From Schleiferilactobacillus perolens DSM 12744 (lineage in GTDB: Bacteria > Bacillota > Bacilli > Lactobacillales > Lactobacillaceae): a DNA stretch of 64,000 bases. Both the position numbers and the translations under genes were made by a program. The stretch is taken from assembly GCF_001435585.1 (NCBI RefSeq), contig NZ_AZEC01000006.1, forward strand, positions 62,001 through 126,000, given 5' to 3'. The notes under the pieces are model-generated. The model was not told the origin of the DNA. It worked only from the letters and a program-made list of their open reading frames with translations, and ran no database searches. Below are positions 50,811-59,756 of this stretch, piece by piece (the stretch's first letter is position 1; the number at the start of each line of letters is the position of its first letter).

Positions 50811-51038
50811 GATGGGCCGTGCCAAAGCTGCGTAAGCTACGGCTGAAATGGGCTGGCGACGCGCAGCTAGTGCGTAGCCGCAGGCGAAGCTAGCTGTGAC
50901 GGCGCTTTGAGCCCGCTGAGGGGCGCGGTCTCAAACACGCTTAACGTCATCAGTGGCCAAAACCGGGCCACTGTGACGTTTCCACCACTGAGCCCCCTGC
51001 CACCTTCGCTTGCTCCGCATTGGCACTATATCCATCGG
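50811..51038 (-). repeat. Dispersed multi-hairpin element, copy D (long type, chimeric)
   Basis: On the minus strand the core runs from GTGCCAATGCGG (ends 51026) to CTTTGGCAC (starts 50819). First hairpin AACGTCA..AGTGGCC / GGCCACT..TGACGTT; second GTTTGAG-CCGC / GCGG-CTCAAAG. The GTGGTG arm of copy B type faces the CACAGC arm of copy A type, so only GTG/CAC still pairs. The inner arm GGTGGCAGGGGGCT likewise does not match its partner (AGCCCATTTCAGCC). It lies in the 522 bp gap 50666-51187 between divergent genes; no terminator stem surrounds it. Nothing else but a weak promoter (TATAAT at 51144-51149) is seen there. Confidence 0.88.
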
Positions 51039-51187
51039 AATTCAAAACTTTGTCTAGTTGCTGCCGTGCTGAATTTAATGATGCCAGGCACTAAAAAACA
51101 ACTCCTCCTCAAACGGCGGGTTCCGCTCTCTTGCTTTCCAATGTATAATTAGACCATCAGCAGTTATTGAGAGGGGAGTTTTTACCC

Positions 51188-51823
51188 ATGTGGGCATCGT
51201 GGAACTGGCTGGGTGTCGCTTGCTGGACACTGGCCGTGATCATCTTAGTATTCGCCGTACAAAATATCCGCAAACGACGGTTAAAAATGTTGGTAACTGA
51301 ACACCGACGTTTTTCCGGTAAAAATTTTGCACTCGATCTTGTCTGGATCATTGTGTTAGTCGCCAGTTTTGGTTTTATGACGTATGCGACGTTTTTGCAC
51401 AGCGACAATATCGACAATCGTCACGCCATTGAATTGAAGTACTCGTACCGGACTTTGGTCATGCAGACCAAAGGGGATCAGGGATATTTGGTGCGGGTGC
51501 ACAATGGCGCTGGTCATAATCCAATTCAGACGTATACCTACTGGACGGAAGGGTCCCGGTACCAAATCAGCAGCCAAACTGCAACGATTTCTACCGGTAA
51601 AAAGATTGTCCCGGCTGAAGCGGCGGCTTATCCTTGGCAGACGAAGGCATTGGATCGGGTCGATAAAAATACCCGCCAATCCTTTGTGGCTGTAATTCGC
51701 GCCACATACAAGAACACGCCATTCAATGGGTTGGGGCTGCATGCTGGACGCGCAGCCAGCTATCATGAGCTGATTCGGCTGCCCAGTGACTTATTCGTGT
51801 ATATTGATAATCCGACTAAATAA
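51188..51823 (+). CDS. LVIS_2131 family membrane protein
   Basis: Protein of 211 residues. Two N-terminal hydrophobic helices (about 6-27 and 46-66) separated by a basic loop, then a soluble domain of about 140 residues without known motifs. It matches the lactobacillus-specific LVIS_2131 family of unknown function, by its WNWLGVACW N-terminus and general plan. ATG at 51188 with GAGGGGAG upstream. Single gene with a clear terminator. Confidence 0.75.
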   Translation: MWASWNWLGVACWTLAVIILVFAVQNIRKRRLKMLVTEHRRFSGKNFALDLVWIIVLVASFGFMTYATFLHSDNIDNRHAIELKYSYRTLVMQTKGDQGYLVRVHNGAGHNPIQTYTYWTEGSRYQISSQTATISTGKKIVPAEAAAYPWQTKALDRVDKNTRQSFVAVIRATYKNTPFNGLGLHAGRAASYHELIRLPSDLFVYIDNPTK

Positions 51824-51834
51824 TGGGGTTGCTA

Positions 51835-51873
51835 GAAAGCCCGTACACTTGTCTGAAGTGCACGGGCTTTTTT
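51835..51873 (+). terminator. Rho-independent terminator after the LVIS_2131 gene
   Basis: GAAAGCCCGTaCACTT (51835-51850) pairs with AAGTGcACGGGCTTTT (about 51856-51871), with TTTTTT at 51868-51873. It may also serve the converging DUF1275 gene on the other strand (A run at 51835). Confidence 0.85.
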
Positions 51874-51884
51874 AGCGGTTGCGT

Positions 51885-52574
51885 TTAATCCGTCGGTTTT
51901 TCGCGCAATAACAAGAGCAGAATAATGCCGAGGAGCAAGACCCCACCGATAATGGCGTGCTGCCCCAAGAACGGAACAAGACTAGCGGAGAGGAAAGCTC
52001 CGAGGCCAAAGCCCAGGGCAACTGCGAATCGGTCCCAACTGCGGTGGGCGGCATTGGGCTGGGCGCCCATGGCGGCGTTGGCCAGATTGGCCGCACTGGC
52101 TTGAATGTTGCCGGTGGTCATGGTGGTGGTATAGGGCTGACCTTTCATTTTACGGAAAACACTGAGCTGAATGGCGGCGGTGAAGGACATCATTGCAATC
52201 ACCACAGTATCCGGCAACCGATTTGCAAAGATCGCAGTCAATAAAAGCACGAAGATTTCGGCACTTACCCCGACAATATGGGTGCGCCGTTGGCCCGGCT
52301 TGTGCACATAGCGCGCGAACCAAGTAATGAGAAAGGCGCCAAGAAAGAAGGCAGCCAGCGGCAGTAAATAATGGCCGCTACTGGCCCACTGTCCGCGCGC
52401 AAGATGAATCCCCAAGAGAATGACATTTCCGGATTGCAGACTGGAAAATACATTACCGTGGAGCAGGTAGGAATAGGCATCCATAAACCCGCCGACGCCA
52501 GCTAGGATCATAGCAGCGGAAAGTTGTTCATGGAGGGGAAACACAGGTGGATGATTGGCGGTTAGTTGCGCCAC
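51885..52574 (-). CDS. YoaK family (DUF1275) membrane protein
   Basis: Protein of about 229 residues with six hydrophobic helices. GGFMDAYSYLLHGNVFSSLQSGNVILLG near residue 30 and the TTTMTTGNIQASAANLANA segment near 165 are hallmarks of DUF1275. Function of the family is unknown. Two GTG codons compete: the one at 52572-52574 is preferred because the other (52581-52583) is too close to AAAGGA. Convergent with the LVIS_2131 gene. Confidence 0.85.
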   Translation of the reverse strand: MAQLTANHPPVFPLHEQLSAAMILAGVGGFMDAYSYLLHGNVFSSLQSGNVILLGIHLARGQWASSGHYLLPLAAFFLGAFLITWFARYVHKPGQRRTHIVGVSAEIFVLLLTAIFANRLPDTVVIAMMSFTAAIQLSVFRKMKGQPYTTTMTTGNIQASAANLANAAMGAQPNAAHRSWDRFAVALGFGLGAFLSASLVPFLGQHAIIGGVLLLGIILLLLLREKPTD

Positions 52575-52688
52575 AGTGAACACTGTCCTTTCTGAAAATC
52601 AGATATGACCTATTATGCCATGAAATACATCGGCGTGATTCAGGAATGTCTCACGACGAAAATAATTCGGTGGCGACATGGTAAATAG

Positions 52689-52718
52689 TTGTCAATTCAG
52701 CATTTAATTTCGTAGAAT
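52689..52718 (+). promoter_or_regulatory. Promoter of brnQ
   Basis: TTGTCA (52689-52694), 18 bp, TAGAAT (52713-52718), each matching the consensus at five of six positions. The brnQ start is 27 bp downstream. Confidence 0.6.
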
Positions 52719-52745
52719 GGGTTATCACAACTCGGAGGCATCGCC

Positions 52746-54098
52746 ATGAATAATTCGCGTTTACGAAGCAAAGACCTGACCTTTGTCGGAATCATGTTAT
52801 TCGGCATGTTCTTTGGTGCCGGCAATCTTATTTTTCCCATCTTCATGGGCCAACAGGCGGGCAATCACGTCTGGCCGGCCATTATTGGTTTCTTACTCAC
52901 TGGTGTCGGCTTGCCGTTGCTCGGTGTCGTCGCCATCGGTATCACCCGGGCGGCAGGGGTATTTGACCTGGCCAAGAATGTGAATCGCCCCTTCGCCCTC
53001 ATTTTCACCGTCCTCCTTTACTGGGTCATTGGGCCGCTATTGTCCACGCCACGGTTGGCTACCGTATCCTATGAAGTTGGTATTCGCCGGTTTGTCCCCA
53101 GCGGTCAACAGACTTTGGTTTTAGCCATCTTCTCTATTTTATTCTTTCTCACCGTGTGGCTATTTTCCCGCAAACCATCCCGCATCATGGAATACGTGGG
53201 GAAATTTTTGACGCCTACTTTCTTGGTCCTCTTAGGCGTATTGATGTTGACGGCATTATTCTTGCCGTTGGGTCATGCAGGTGCGATGAGTTCTTTGCAC
53301 ACGTATCAGTCCCATCCGCTCAATACCGGTTTTGTAGAGGGCTACAACACAATGGACGCCTTGGCCTCCATTGCCTTCGGGATCGTCGTGGTCGACACCA
53401 TCCGCGACTTAGGCGTCAAGGATCCAAAGAAAGTCGCCAGCGCGACGATCCGCGCCGGGGTGATTAGTACAGTCCTGATGGGCGTGATCTATGCCGGTTT
53501 GGCCATTATTGGCGCCCAATCTCGGGGTGGCTTTAGTCCCGCGGCTAACGGCGGCATCGTCCTCGCCCAGTTGGCCGAGCATTATTTTGGCGGCTTAGGC
53601 AGCTGGCTGCTGGCGATTATTATCACGCTGGCCTGTTTGAAGACTGGGGTGGGACTGGTGACAGCCTTTGGCGAATCGATGCATAAACTGTTTCCACGGA
53701 TTTCATATCAACTGTGGATCATCGTCGCCGCCGGTTTGCCCGCCATTTTTGCCAATGTCGGTCTGGACGGGATTATTGCCGTGTCTATGCCGTTTTTAAA
53801 CTTCCTTTATCCATTAGCGATTATCTTGATCTTAACAGCGATCATCACACTGGTTTTACCCCAACAACGCTGGACATACTTGTGGGCCATGATGTTTGGC
53901 CTGGTTCCGGCCTTCTTGAATATGCTAACGGGGCTGCCTGCGGCTTTCCAACATCAAGGTTTCCTTGCCATGCTGTTGAAATGGGGCAATTTACTGCCGC
54001 TCTTCCAGGCTGGTTTTGGCTGGGTACTGCCGGCTCTGCTGGGCTTCCTGGTCGGTGCGCTGGTGGACCATCGGCACCATCGCAATGTCTTGAATTGA
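52746..54098 (+). CDS. brnQ: Branched-chain amino acid:cation symporter (LIVCS family)
   Basis: Membrane protein of 450 residues with 12 helices that imports leucine, isoleucine and valine with Na+ or H+. Family motifs: FGMFFGAGNLIFPIFMGQQAG (helix 1) near residue 18 and LLYWVIGPLLSTPRLATVSYE near 90. ATG at 52746 follows CGGAGG. Monocistronic or with the small gene 54167 downstream. Lactobacilli are commonly auxotrophic for these amino acids. Confidence 0.95.
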   Translation: MNNSRLRSKDLTFVGIMLFGMFFGAGNLIFPIFMGQQAGNHVWPAIIGFLLTGVGLPLLGVVAIGITRAAGVFDLAKNVNRPFALIFTVLLYWVIGPLLSTPRLATVSYEVGIRRFVPSGQQTLVLAIFSILFFLTVWLFSRKPSRIMEYVGKFLTPTFLVLLGVLMLTALFLPLGHAGAMSSLHTYQSHPLNTGFVEGYNTMDALASIAFGIVVVDTIRDLGVKDPKKVASATIRAGVISTVLMGVIYAGLAIIGAQSRGGFSPAANGGIVLAQLAEHYFGGLGSWLLAIIITLACLKTGVGLVTAFGESMHKLFPRISYQLWIIVAAGLPAIFANVGLDGIIAVSMPFLNFLYPLAIILILTAIITLVLPQQRWTYLWAMMFGLVPAFLNMLTGLPAAFQHQGFLAMLLKWGNLLPLFQAGFGWVLPALLGFLVGALVDHRHHRNVLN

Positions 54099-54166
54099 TG
54101 CGCTCAAGAGACTAGAGTAAAAGTAGGGACAAGTCACAGGCAATTATATAAGGAGGAAACCGCTCA

Positions 54167-54511
54167 ATGAGCGAAGATCAGCAGCAAGAAGCAATTAGCG
54201 ACAAAGTGCTTGGCGCCTTTGTGGACTTTTATTTGAAGATGGGCCAGACGGAAGAATTGGATCTGATTAGCCAATGGGATGAACAATATCTCGTGGCCGG
54301 TATCAATGAAATCCTGCGGTTGGATAATTACTTCAATCACGCCGAGAAGAAGGAATTTTTGATTAAGGAAAAGCGGCCAGAGTTGGAGAAGTTGATCACC
54401 ATGCTATTGGATGATCACGGCGCACCCAATTCTAGTGACGTAGCCCAGTGGACAGATTGGTATCGGCAGCATTTGGATGATTTATCCTCGGCTGCTCGAC
54501 GTGGTGAATAG
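54167..54511 (+). CDS. Small hypothetical protein, acidic, helical
   Basis: Soluble protein of 114 residues with no family I can name. It is acidic, alpha-helical by appearance (QQQEAISDKVLGAFVDFYL, then EKKEFLIKEKRPELEKLITML), and has no membrane helix, cysteine or metal motif. AGGAGGAAACC precedes ATG at 54167, a strong ribosome-binding site, and coding periodicity is good, so it is a real gene. 68 bp after brnQ, same strand; co-transcription is possible. Confidence 0.75.
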   Translation: MSEDQQQEAISDKVLGAFVDFYLKMGQTEELDLISQWDEQYLVAGINEILRLDNYFNHAEKKEFLIKEKRPELEKLITMLLDDHGAPNSSDVAQWTDWYRQHLDDLSSAARRGE

Positions 54512-54548
54512 TTTCTGAATTTATTTCTTGATTGGTGTACATTTTTAT

Positions 54549-54589
54549 TAAAAAAGTGGTCTCCCAAATTTTGGGAAACCACTTTTTTC
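54549..54589. terminator. Bidirectional terminator
   Basis: AAAAAAGTGGTcTCCCAAA (about 54550-54568) pairs with TTTGGGAaACCACTTTTTT (54570-54588), a nearly perfect hairpin with A and T runs on both sides, between the converging small gene and uvrA-like gene. Confidence 0.9.
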
Positions 54590-54603
54590 GATCCATATCG
54601 TGC

Positions 54604-57153
54604 TTAATGCGAGTACTCATCACTGGCTTGTGCCGACGTGAGGTGCAAATGTTTTGCTAAATAACGACCGGTAATGCTGGCTGGGGTGTGGGCCACATCG
54701 GTCGGCGTACCGCTGGCGACAATACGACCGCCGGCATCGCCGCCCCGGGGACCTAAGTCGACCAGATAATCGGCGTTGGCCAACATATCCATATCGTGTT
54801 CGATGTAAATAATTGTGGCCCCTTGTTTTCTTAATGATTCCAATACTTTCAACAGGGTCCGGACATCCTCAGGGTGCAGCCCGACAGACGGCTCATCAAA
54901 GACGAAGAGACTGCTCTTTTGGTTACGGCCCATTTCGGTTACCAGCTTGAGCCGTTGAGCTTCACCGCCAGAGATCTCTGGGGTACTTTCACCCAACACA
55001 AGGTAACCCAAGCCCATATCGGCCAGGTGCTGCAAAATACTGTCAATGGCCGGGGCGTCTTGGAAGATCGGTAATGCATCCCGCACGGACAGAGCCAAGA
55101 CGTCCGCGATACTCATTCCATGCCACTGCACCGCCAAGGTTTCAGGATTGTACCGCTGGCCGTGGCACACGGGACAGGTTTCGACCATATCCGGGAGATA
55201 TTGAATATCCAACGAAATGGTCCCGGTACCGCCACAATTCGGGCACACGCCGCCCTCGGTATTGTATGAAAAGTGACCGGCATTCCAGCCCTTTTCTTTG
55301 GCCGCTGGGGTACTGGCAAACAGCTGCCGAATGTAGTCAAAAATGCCGGAGTAGGTGGCCACGGTGGAGCGGGCATTCTTACCCACTGGTACGGAGTTGA
55401 CGGAGACCACTCGGCGAATACCCTTGGCGGTAATATCACTGACCTGCTCGGGGAGTGGCAAGTGGCGGCTGTTGGCCTTTAATGCCGGAATCAGACTGTC
55501 AAGAATCAATGAAGTTTTACCTGCACCAGAGAAGCCGCTGATGCCAATGAGTCGGCGCCGGGGCAGATCCACGGTGACGCCATGCAGATTGTTATAATCA
55601 TTGACGGCTAAATGAATCGTGCCGTGCGTGTACATTTTATCTGGATCAGCTTGTTGACGGACAATCACTGGCGCGGCCCCGGTCATGAAGGGGGCAATGT
55701 GGGAAGTTGGACTCTTTTCCACCAGAGACAGGGGGCCATGATTGATCACCGTCCCACCGTCTTGGCCTGCTCCGGGACCCATTTCCACCATGTAATCGGC
55801 GGCTGTGAGCAGATTCGTATCGTGATCCACGACCACCACGGTGTTGCCCAGGGCGATCAGTTTCTGGATGATGCCAACTAGGCCATCGACATTGGCCGGG
55901 TGCAAGCCGACACTGGGTTCGTCCAAGACGTAGAGCACGCCGTTGGTTTCGCTGCGTAAAGTGCGCCCCAGCTGCAGCCGCTGCAATTCACCAGTGGACA
56001 GCGTATTGCCTGCCCGATCCAATGTGAGGTAATCCAGGCCTAGATTTAACAATGGCTGCAGCGAACCCTGCAGCTCCCGGGAAAGATTGCGGACAAGATC
56101 CCGCATTTCCAAGGGATAGGTGTCTGCCAGTTCAGCGTTCCATTGGTCTAATTGACCCAATGTGAAGGCGCTGATCTGGGCGATGTTTTTCCCATTAATC
56201 AGTGAGGTGAACAGCTTGGGATTAAACCGGCTGCCATGACAACTGGGACAAACGGTCATTTGGTAGAACCGATCCAACCGAGCCAGCGTGCGTTCATTGG
56301 TGGCCTTGGCTGCCGTATCTTCAACGGCGTTATAAGCATTTTCGTACAGCGCATTGTCCATATGGAACACCCGGCCGTTGGCACTGGGCAAGTCCACGGG
56401 GTAGCCCTTCTTGGTCCCGTGTAAGACGATTCGCTGTTCCTTCTTCGTGAGCTGCTCGTAAGGGACGTCGGTCCGGACACCGATCGCCCGTGCGACATCC
56501 GGCATGAAGTTGCGGCCAGGCAGACGCCAGGAGGCCACAGCACCTTCGTCGATGGTCTTTGTCGGGTCGGGAATCAGCCTTTCGGGAACCAGCTGCCGCA
56601 ACAGGCCGGTGCCGCCACATGTGGGGCAAGCCCCGGCAGAGTTGAAGGCGAAGTCCTCCGCAGAAGGCGGCCGGAAAGTGACATGGCAAATGGGACAGGT
56701 AATTTCGCCCATATGCTCACCGGTCACTGCTGCCGCTTGGGCAATTTTGATACTCGGGGGCAGCTGATGACCGTTGGGGCAACGGTGGGAAGCCAACCGT
56801 GAAAACATGAGTCGCAAGACGTTTAGGCTTTCACTCATTGTGCCCACTGTGGAACGCACATTGGGTACATTTGGCCGCTGGCGCAGGGCAATGGCGGCGG
56901 GAATGTGGTGGACGGCGGTGACGTCGGCGCGACCCACCTGACTGATCCGGCGGCGCGTGTAAGTAGACAGTGCATCCAAATAGCGACGGGAACCTTCAGC
57001 GTACAAGATTCCCATCGCGAGGGATGACTTCCCTGAACCGGACAGCCCGGCAATGGCTGTGAAGGCGTTCAGCGGAATATCCACGTCAATATTTTTTAAG
57101 TTATGGACGCGCCCGCCCCGTACATTGATCAAATTCGGTTTTTCTGTCGACAA
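54604..57153 (-). CDS. UvrA-like ABC-class protein (shortened UvrA paralogue)
   Basis: Protein of about 849 residues. Two ABC modules: Walker A GLSGSGKSS (near 36) and GFSGAGKTS, signatures LSTGELQRL and ISGGEAQRL, and Walker B LYVLDEPSVGLHP and LFVFDEPSVGLHP. Zinc-binding CPICH..CPTCGGTG and CPNCGGTG..CPVCHGQRYN are present. True UvrA has about 940-950 residues; this one is about 100 shorter, mainly in the first module where UvrB binding and the insertion domain lie. It fits the UvrA2/DrrC-like class linked to drug or DNA-damage tolerance without UvrB. TTG at 57151-57153 lies nine bases after GGGGG and is preferred over TTG at 57160-57162. The gene begins 30 bp downstream of the MntR-like gene. 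Confidence 0.85.
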   Translation of the reverse strand: MSTEKPNLINVRGGRVHNLKNIDVDIPLNAFTAIAGLSGSGKSSLAMGILYAEGSRRYLDALSTYTRRRISQVGRADVTAVHHIPAAIALRQRPNVPNVRSTVGTMSESLNVLRLMFSRLASHRCPNGHQLPPSIKIAQAAAVTGEHMGEITCPICHVTFRPPSAEDFAFNSAGACPTCGGTGLLRQLVPERLIPDPTKTIDEGAVASWRLPGRNFMPDVARAIGVRTDVPYEQLTKKEQRIVLHGTKKGYPVDLPSANGRVFHMDNALYENAYNAVEDTAAKATNERTLARLDRFYQMTVCPSCHGSRFNPKLFTSLINGKNIAQISAFTLGQLDQWNAELADTYPLEMRDLVRNLSRELQGSLQPLLNLGLDYLTLDRAGNTLSTGELQRLQLGRTLRSETNGVLYVLDEPSVGLHPANVDGLVGIIQKLIALGNTVVVVDHDTNLLTAADYMVEMGPGAGQDGGTVINHGPLSLVEKSPTSHIAPFMTGAAPVIVRQQADPDKMYTHGTIHLAVNDYNNLHGVTVDLPRRRLIGISGFSGAGKTSLILDSLIPALKANSRHLPLPEQVSDITAKGIRRVVSVNSVPVGKNARSTVATYSGIFDYIRQLFASTPAAKEKGWNAGHFSYNTEGGVCPNCGGTGTISLDIQYLPDMVETCPVCHGQRYNPETLAVQWHGMSIADVLALSVRDALPIFQDAPAIDSILQHLADMGLGYLVLGESTPEISGGEAQRLKLVTEMGRNQKSSLFVFDEPSVGLHPEDVRTLLKVLESLRKQGATIIYIEHDMDMLANADYLVDLGPRGGDAGGRIVASGTPTDVAHTPASITGRYLAKHLHLTSAQASDEYSH

Positions 57154-57182
57154 ATCAATCAACCCCCTAATTGATTCTGATG

Positions 57183-57863
57183 CTATTGCTTATCCTGTTC
57201 CTCTGCAGTCCCCTTAACTACATCGGTGACAAACATAAAACCGGCGGCATTTTCACTGATGGCCACCGTTTCCCGATCATCCGTGCGCACGATAAAAGGC
57301 CCGCTGAACGGTTCTTTCTTGACCGAAGTCAGACGTTCATTGAGATGTAATTGGAGGTCTTCGAAGTAGCTCAAGAAATCATGATTGTCGATGACCCGTT
57401 GGAGCGTGGCGGCATCGCCTGGGACGAGGGTCGCCAGAGTGACATCCGAATCGTTTTCTTCCTCTGAATTACCGGGAATAATCCCGCCGTGGGGACAGCG
57501 TTTCGGATGGCCGAGAAAATCGTTCAGCCGGTCGGCCAGTTTATCGTCGGTGGCGTGTTCCAGAATATCAGACGCCGCATGAACGTCGGCCATGGCGTAG
57601 TGCAGTTTGTTGGCGAGAAAGACTTCCCAGATTCGGTGTTTACGTACTAATTCCCGGGCTTGAGCCAAACCAGCCTTGGTGAGCGATATTTCATTGTAAG
57701 GCGTATGGGTGACCAGCCCTTCCTTGGTCAAGGCCGCCAGCATTTCAGTCACAGACGGGGCACTGATGTTGAGCATCTCGGCGATGTTCTTGTTGGAGAT
57801 CTTTTGGTGGTCGTGTTCCAGCTCGAAAATCGTTTTTAAATAATTTTCTTTATTAGGTGACAT
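57183..57863 (-). CDS. DtxR/MntR-family metal-dependent transcriptional repressor
   Basis: Protein of 226 residues. N-terminal winged helix (NYLKTIFELEHDHQKISNKNIAEMLNISAPSVTEMLAALTKEGLV, split by normal family pattern), metal-binding dimerisation domain with HRIWEVFLANKL, DVHAASDILEHA and HPKRCPHGG, and a C-terminal SH3-like (FeoA) domain from about residue 150. The three-domain form suggests an iron or manganese sensor. ATG at 57861-57863 after AAAGGAACC; the longer frame is not used. It precedes a UvrA-like gene in the same direction and diverges from DUF2971. A candidate metal box lies in its own leader. Confidence 0.9.
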   Translation of the reverse strand: MSPNKENYLKTIFELEHDHQKISNKNIAEMLNISAPSVTEMLAALTKEGLVTHTPYNEISLTKAGLAQARELVRKHRIWEVFLANKLHYAMADVHAASDILEHATDDKLADRLNDFLGHPKRCPHGGIIPGNSEEENDSDVTLATLVPGDAATLQRVIDNHDFLSYFEDLQLHLNERLTSVKKEPFSGPFIVRTDDRETVAISENAAGFMFVTDVVKGTAEEQDKQ

Positions 57864-57882
57864 GATGGTTCCTTTCTTGCGT

Positions 57883-57921
57883 ATTAGGCAAACCGAAAAA
57901 ATGTCTTTGGTAACCATTATA
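57883..57921 (-). promoter_or_regulatory. Promoter -10 and candidate metal-regulator box
   Basis: Minus-strand TATAAT at 57916-57921. Between it and the start, ATTAGGCAAACCGAAA (57883-57898) is an imperfect TTAGG/CCGAA palindrome similar to MntR/DtxR-type boxes, well placed for autorepression. No good -35 is visible. Confidence 0.4.
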
Positions 57922-58025
57922 AGCGAAGTTCGGGATTGGTGGAAGCAAAAATGATTCACTAGTTTTCCTTTCCGCCAGTGATAACTTGGGTTACGATTAG
58001 AGCGAGCGGAAAGGTGGGCAATTGG

Positions 58026-59135
58026 ATGGCCAGGATTGAAGCAGCAGAGCACTACACAACGGTTGAAGCATTCCGTGCAATTATTCGGACTCGGATTTTA
58101 CGGTTGACCCGGACAGAATTTCTGAACGATCCCAATGATACGAAAGTGTGGAGCCGGTTCATGACGAATTTTGTCGATAACAACCAGCAACGGATCGCCC
58201 AAACAGTCAACCAGATCGCTGGGGACGACGGGCCGCAACTGTTGCAGTTATACTGGCACGCCCCGATACAGGGGTTCATGGCGTTTATGCAGCAGCGCAT
58301 TAAGCTTTATGTCATGGCCCTTTCTACCGATGAAGATGCCATTCCCATGTGGAATTATTATGGTTACGGCGGGATGGAAATGTCACTCGATCTCAACGGG
58401 TTCATGAAAGATCTCCAGGCCCAATTGCGGCCAGGGAGTCATGAATACATTGGGGCGGCCCGGGTGATTTATGTCGATAGCCGTGCCAACATCGCCAAGG
58501 CCCGCATCGCCAAGGATTTTCAAGACTTCCTGCTGGCGGATACGAATACGTTGGACCTGTTTACCAGCGATCGGGAGGCCTTGATTGCCCAGAAGCAGCC
58601 AGTGGACGTCTTTGAACGGACAGATCTGGGCCAATATATTGACGATTTTATTGAATCCTACATCTGGTCATTACGGTATTTAGCCAAGACCCGGCGGGTG
58701 ATTTCCAGCACCACGCCGCCCGCGGAGATCTATGCCCAGTTGTTTGAAAATGACACCAGTGCCCGGGGCGAATATGCCTGGAAGAAGGATCTGTTGCTGC
58801 TGTTTGTGATGCTGACGGCGGCGATGAAGTCCAATAGTTACGCGTATGAAAAAGAGTATCGGGTTTTCTATTTCGACGCGAGTTTGTCAGAGACGCCGCA
58901 GAAACAGGAGAATTTCGATATTCAGGAATTGTCTGGACAAAAATACTTGCGGCCTTACGTCGAATTGGCAGTGCCGAACCTGTCCGATTATCTGACACGG
59001 GTCACACTTTCTCCGCTGACCCAAAATCTGCCGGTGGACACGCCAGTTTACCTCGACGTCATTCAATCGCTCCTGCATCAGTATGGCTTCCAGCACGTGA
59101 CAGTGGCCGGCTCACAACAACAAATTCGGTGGTGA
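58026..59135 (+). CDS. DUF2971 protein
   Basis: Cytoplasmic protein of 369 residues. DUF2971 features: TRTEFLNDPNDTKVW near residue 30 (loop N-D-P-x-D), ALSTDEDAIPMWNYYGYG near 100 (like the S-x..M-W-x-x-Y-x family motif) and YEKEYRVFYF near 280 (like K-E-x-E-W/Y-R). Function unknown; relatives often occur in defence or accessory contexts. ATG at 58026 after GAAAGGTGG; a longer frame from 57978 is less likely. Divergent from the MntR-like gene; 4 bp before a histidine phosphatase gene. Confidence 0.8.
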   Translation: MARIEAAEHYTTVEAFRAIIRTRILRLTRTEFLNDPNDTKVWSRFMTNFVDNNQQRIAQTVNQIAGDDGPQLLQLYWHAPIQGFMAFMQQRIKLYVMALSTDEDAIPMWNYYGYGGMEMSLDLNGFMKDLQAQLRPGSHEYIGAARVIYVDSRANIAKARIAKDFQDFLLADTNTLDLFTSDREALIAQKQPVDVFERTDLGQYIDDFIESYIWSLRYLAKTRRVISSTTPPAEIYAQLFENDTSARGEYAWKKDLLLLFVMLTAAMKSNSYAYEKEYRVFYFDASLSETPQKQENFDIQELSGQKYLRPYVELAVPNLSDYLTRVTLSPLTQNLPVDTPVYLDVIQSLLHQYGFQHVTVAGSQQQIRW

Positions 59136-59139
59136 AAAA

Positions 59140-59733
59140 ATGGAAATTTATTTAATGCGGCATGGCCAAACAGCGGCTAATCGCGCCGGGATTATTCAGG
59201 GTGATAGTGACGGCCCACTGGCTCAATTGAATGAGAAGGGGCAGGCGCAGGCGGCTTCGATGGCAAAAGTGGTGAGCGAGCTTAATCCACAGACAATCTA
59301 CTGCAGTCCGTTGCAACGTACCCGGGATACGCTGGCATTAGTGATGGGCACGCGCCACGCACCTGTGACCTTTGACACCCGGTTGCGCGAAATCAATTAT
59401 GGCAGCTTTCAGGGTAAAACGATCGAATGGGCGACGATGATGTACCCGGAGTGGTGGAACCCTTTGTCGAATAATGTGTTACCGGGGTATGAAACGGTGA
59501 GTGGCGGCGAATCGTATACAACCGTCACCCAAAGAACCATGGCCTTTCTGCGCAGCATTCCAGAACAATCTGGGCCGGTTTTAGTGGTGACGCATGGTTT
59601 TGTTGTGCGCAGCGCTTTGGCTGGGATCTTAGGCATCCCCGAGACACCAAATTTAATTGAACCGCCCAATGTATCACTGACCTGTATTAGCCGCCGTTGC
59701 GGGAATTTCTCCGTGTGGTACTATGGCCGATAG
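59140..59733 (+). CDS. Histidine phosphatase family protein (phosphoglycerate-mutase-like), first copy
   Basis: Cytoplasmic protein of 197 residues. The RHG motif LMRHGQTAAN (catalytic histidine 8), the CSPLQRTRDT arginine loop near 51, EINYGSFQGK (acid) near 86 and VVTHGFVVRS (second histidine) near 148. It belongs to the GpmB/CobC-like group without a firm substrate; a general phosphatase is likelier than a glycolytic mutase. GGTGG before ATG at 59140. A second copy follows 23 bp after its stop, so they are tandem paralogues. Confidence 0.88.
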   Translation: MEIYLMRHGQTAANRAGIIQGDSDGPLAQLNEKGQAQAASMAKVVSELNPQTIYCSPLQRTRDTLALVMGTRHAPVTFDTRLREINYGSFQGKTIEWATMMYPEWWNPLSNNVLPGYETVSGGESYTTVTQRTMAFLRSIPEQSGPVLVVTHGFVVRSALAGILGIPETPNLIEPPNVSLTCISRRCGNFSVWYYGR

Positions 59734-59756
59734 ACAGTAAAATTGGAGGATTTGAC

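Noticed and set aside
54500-54520. The small gene at 54167 as a bacteriocin immunity protein.
   Set aside because: Its size and helical, acidic nature would fit, but no bacteriocin precursor or secretion gene lies nearby and no family signature is visible.
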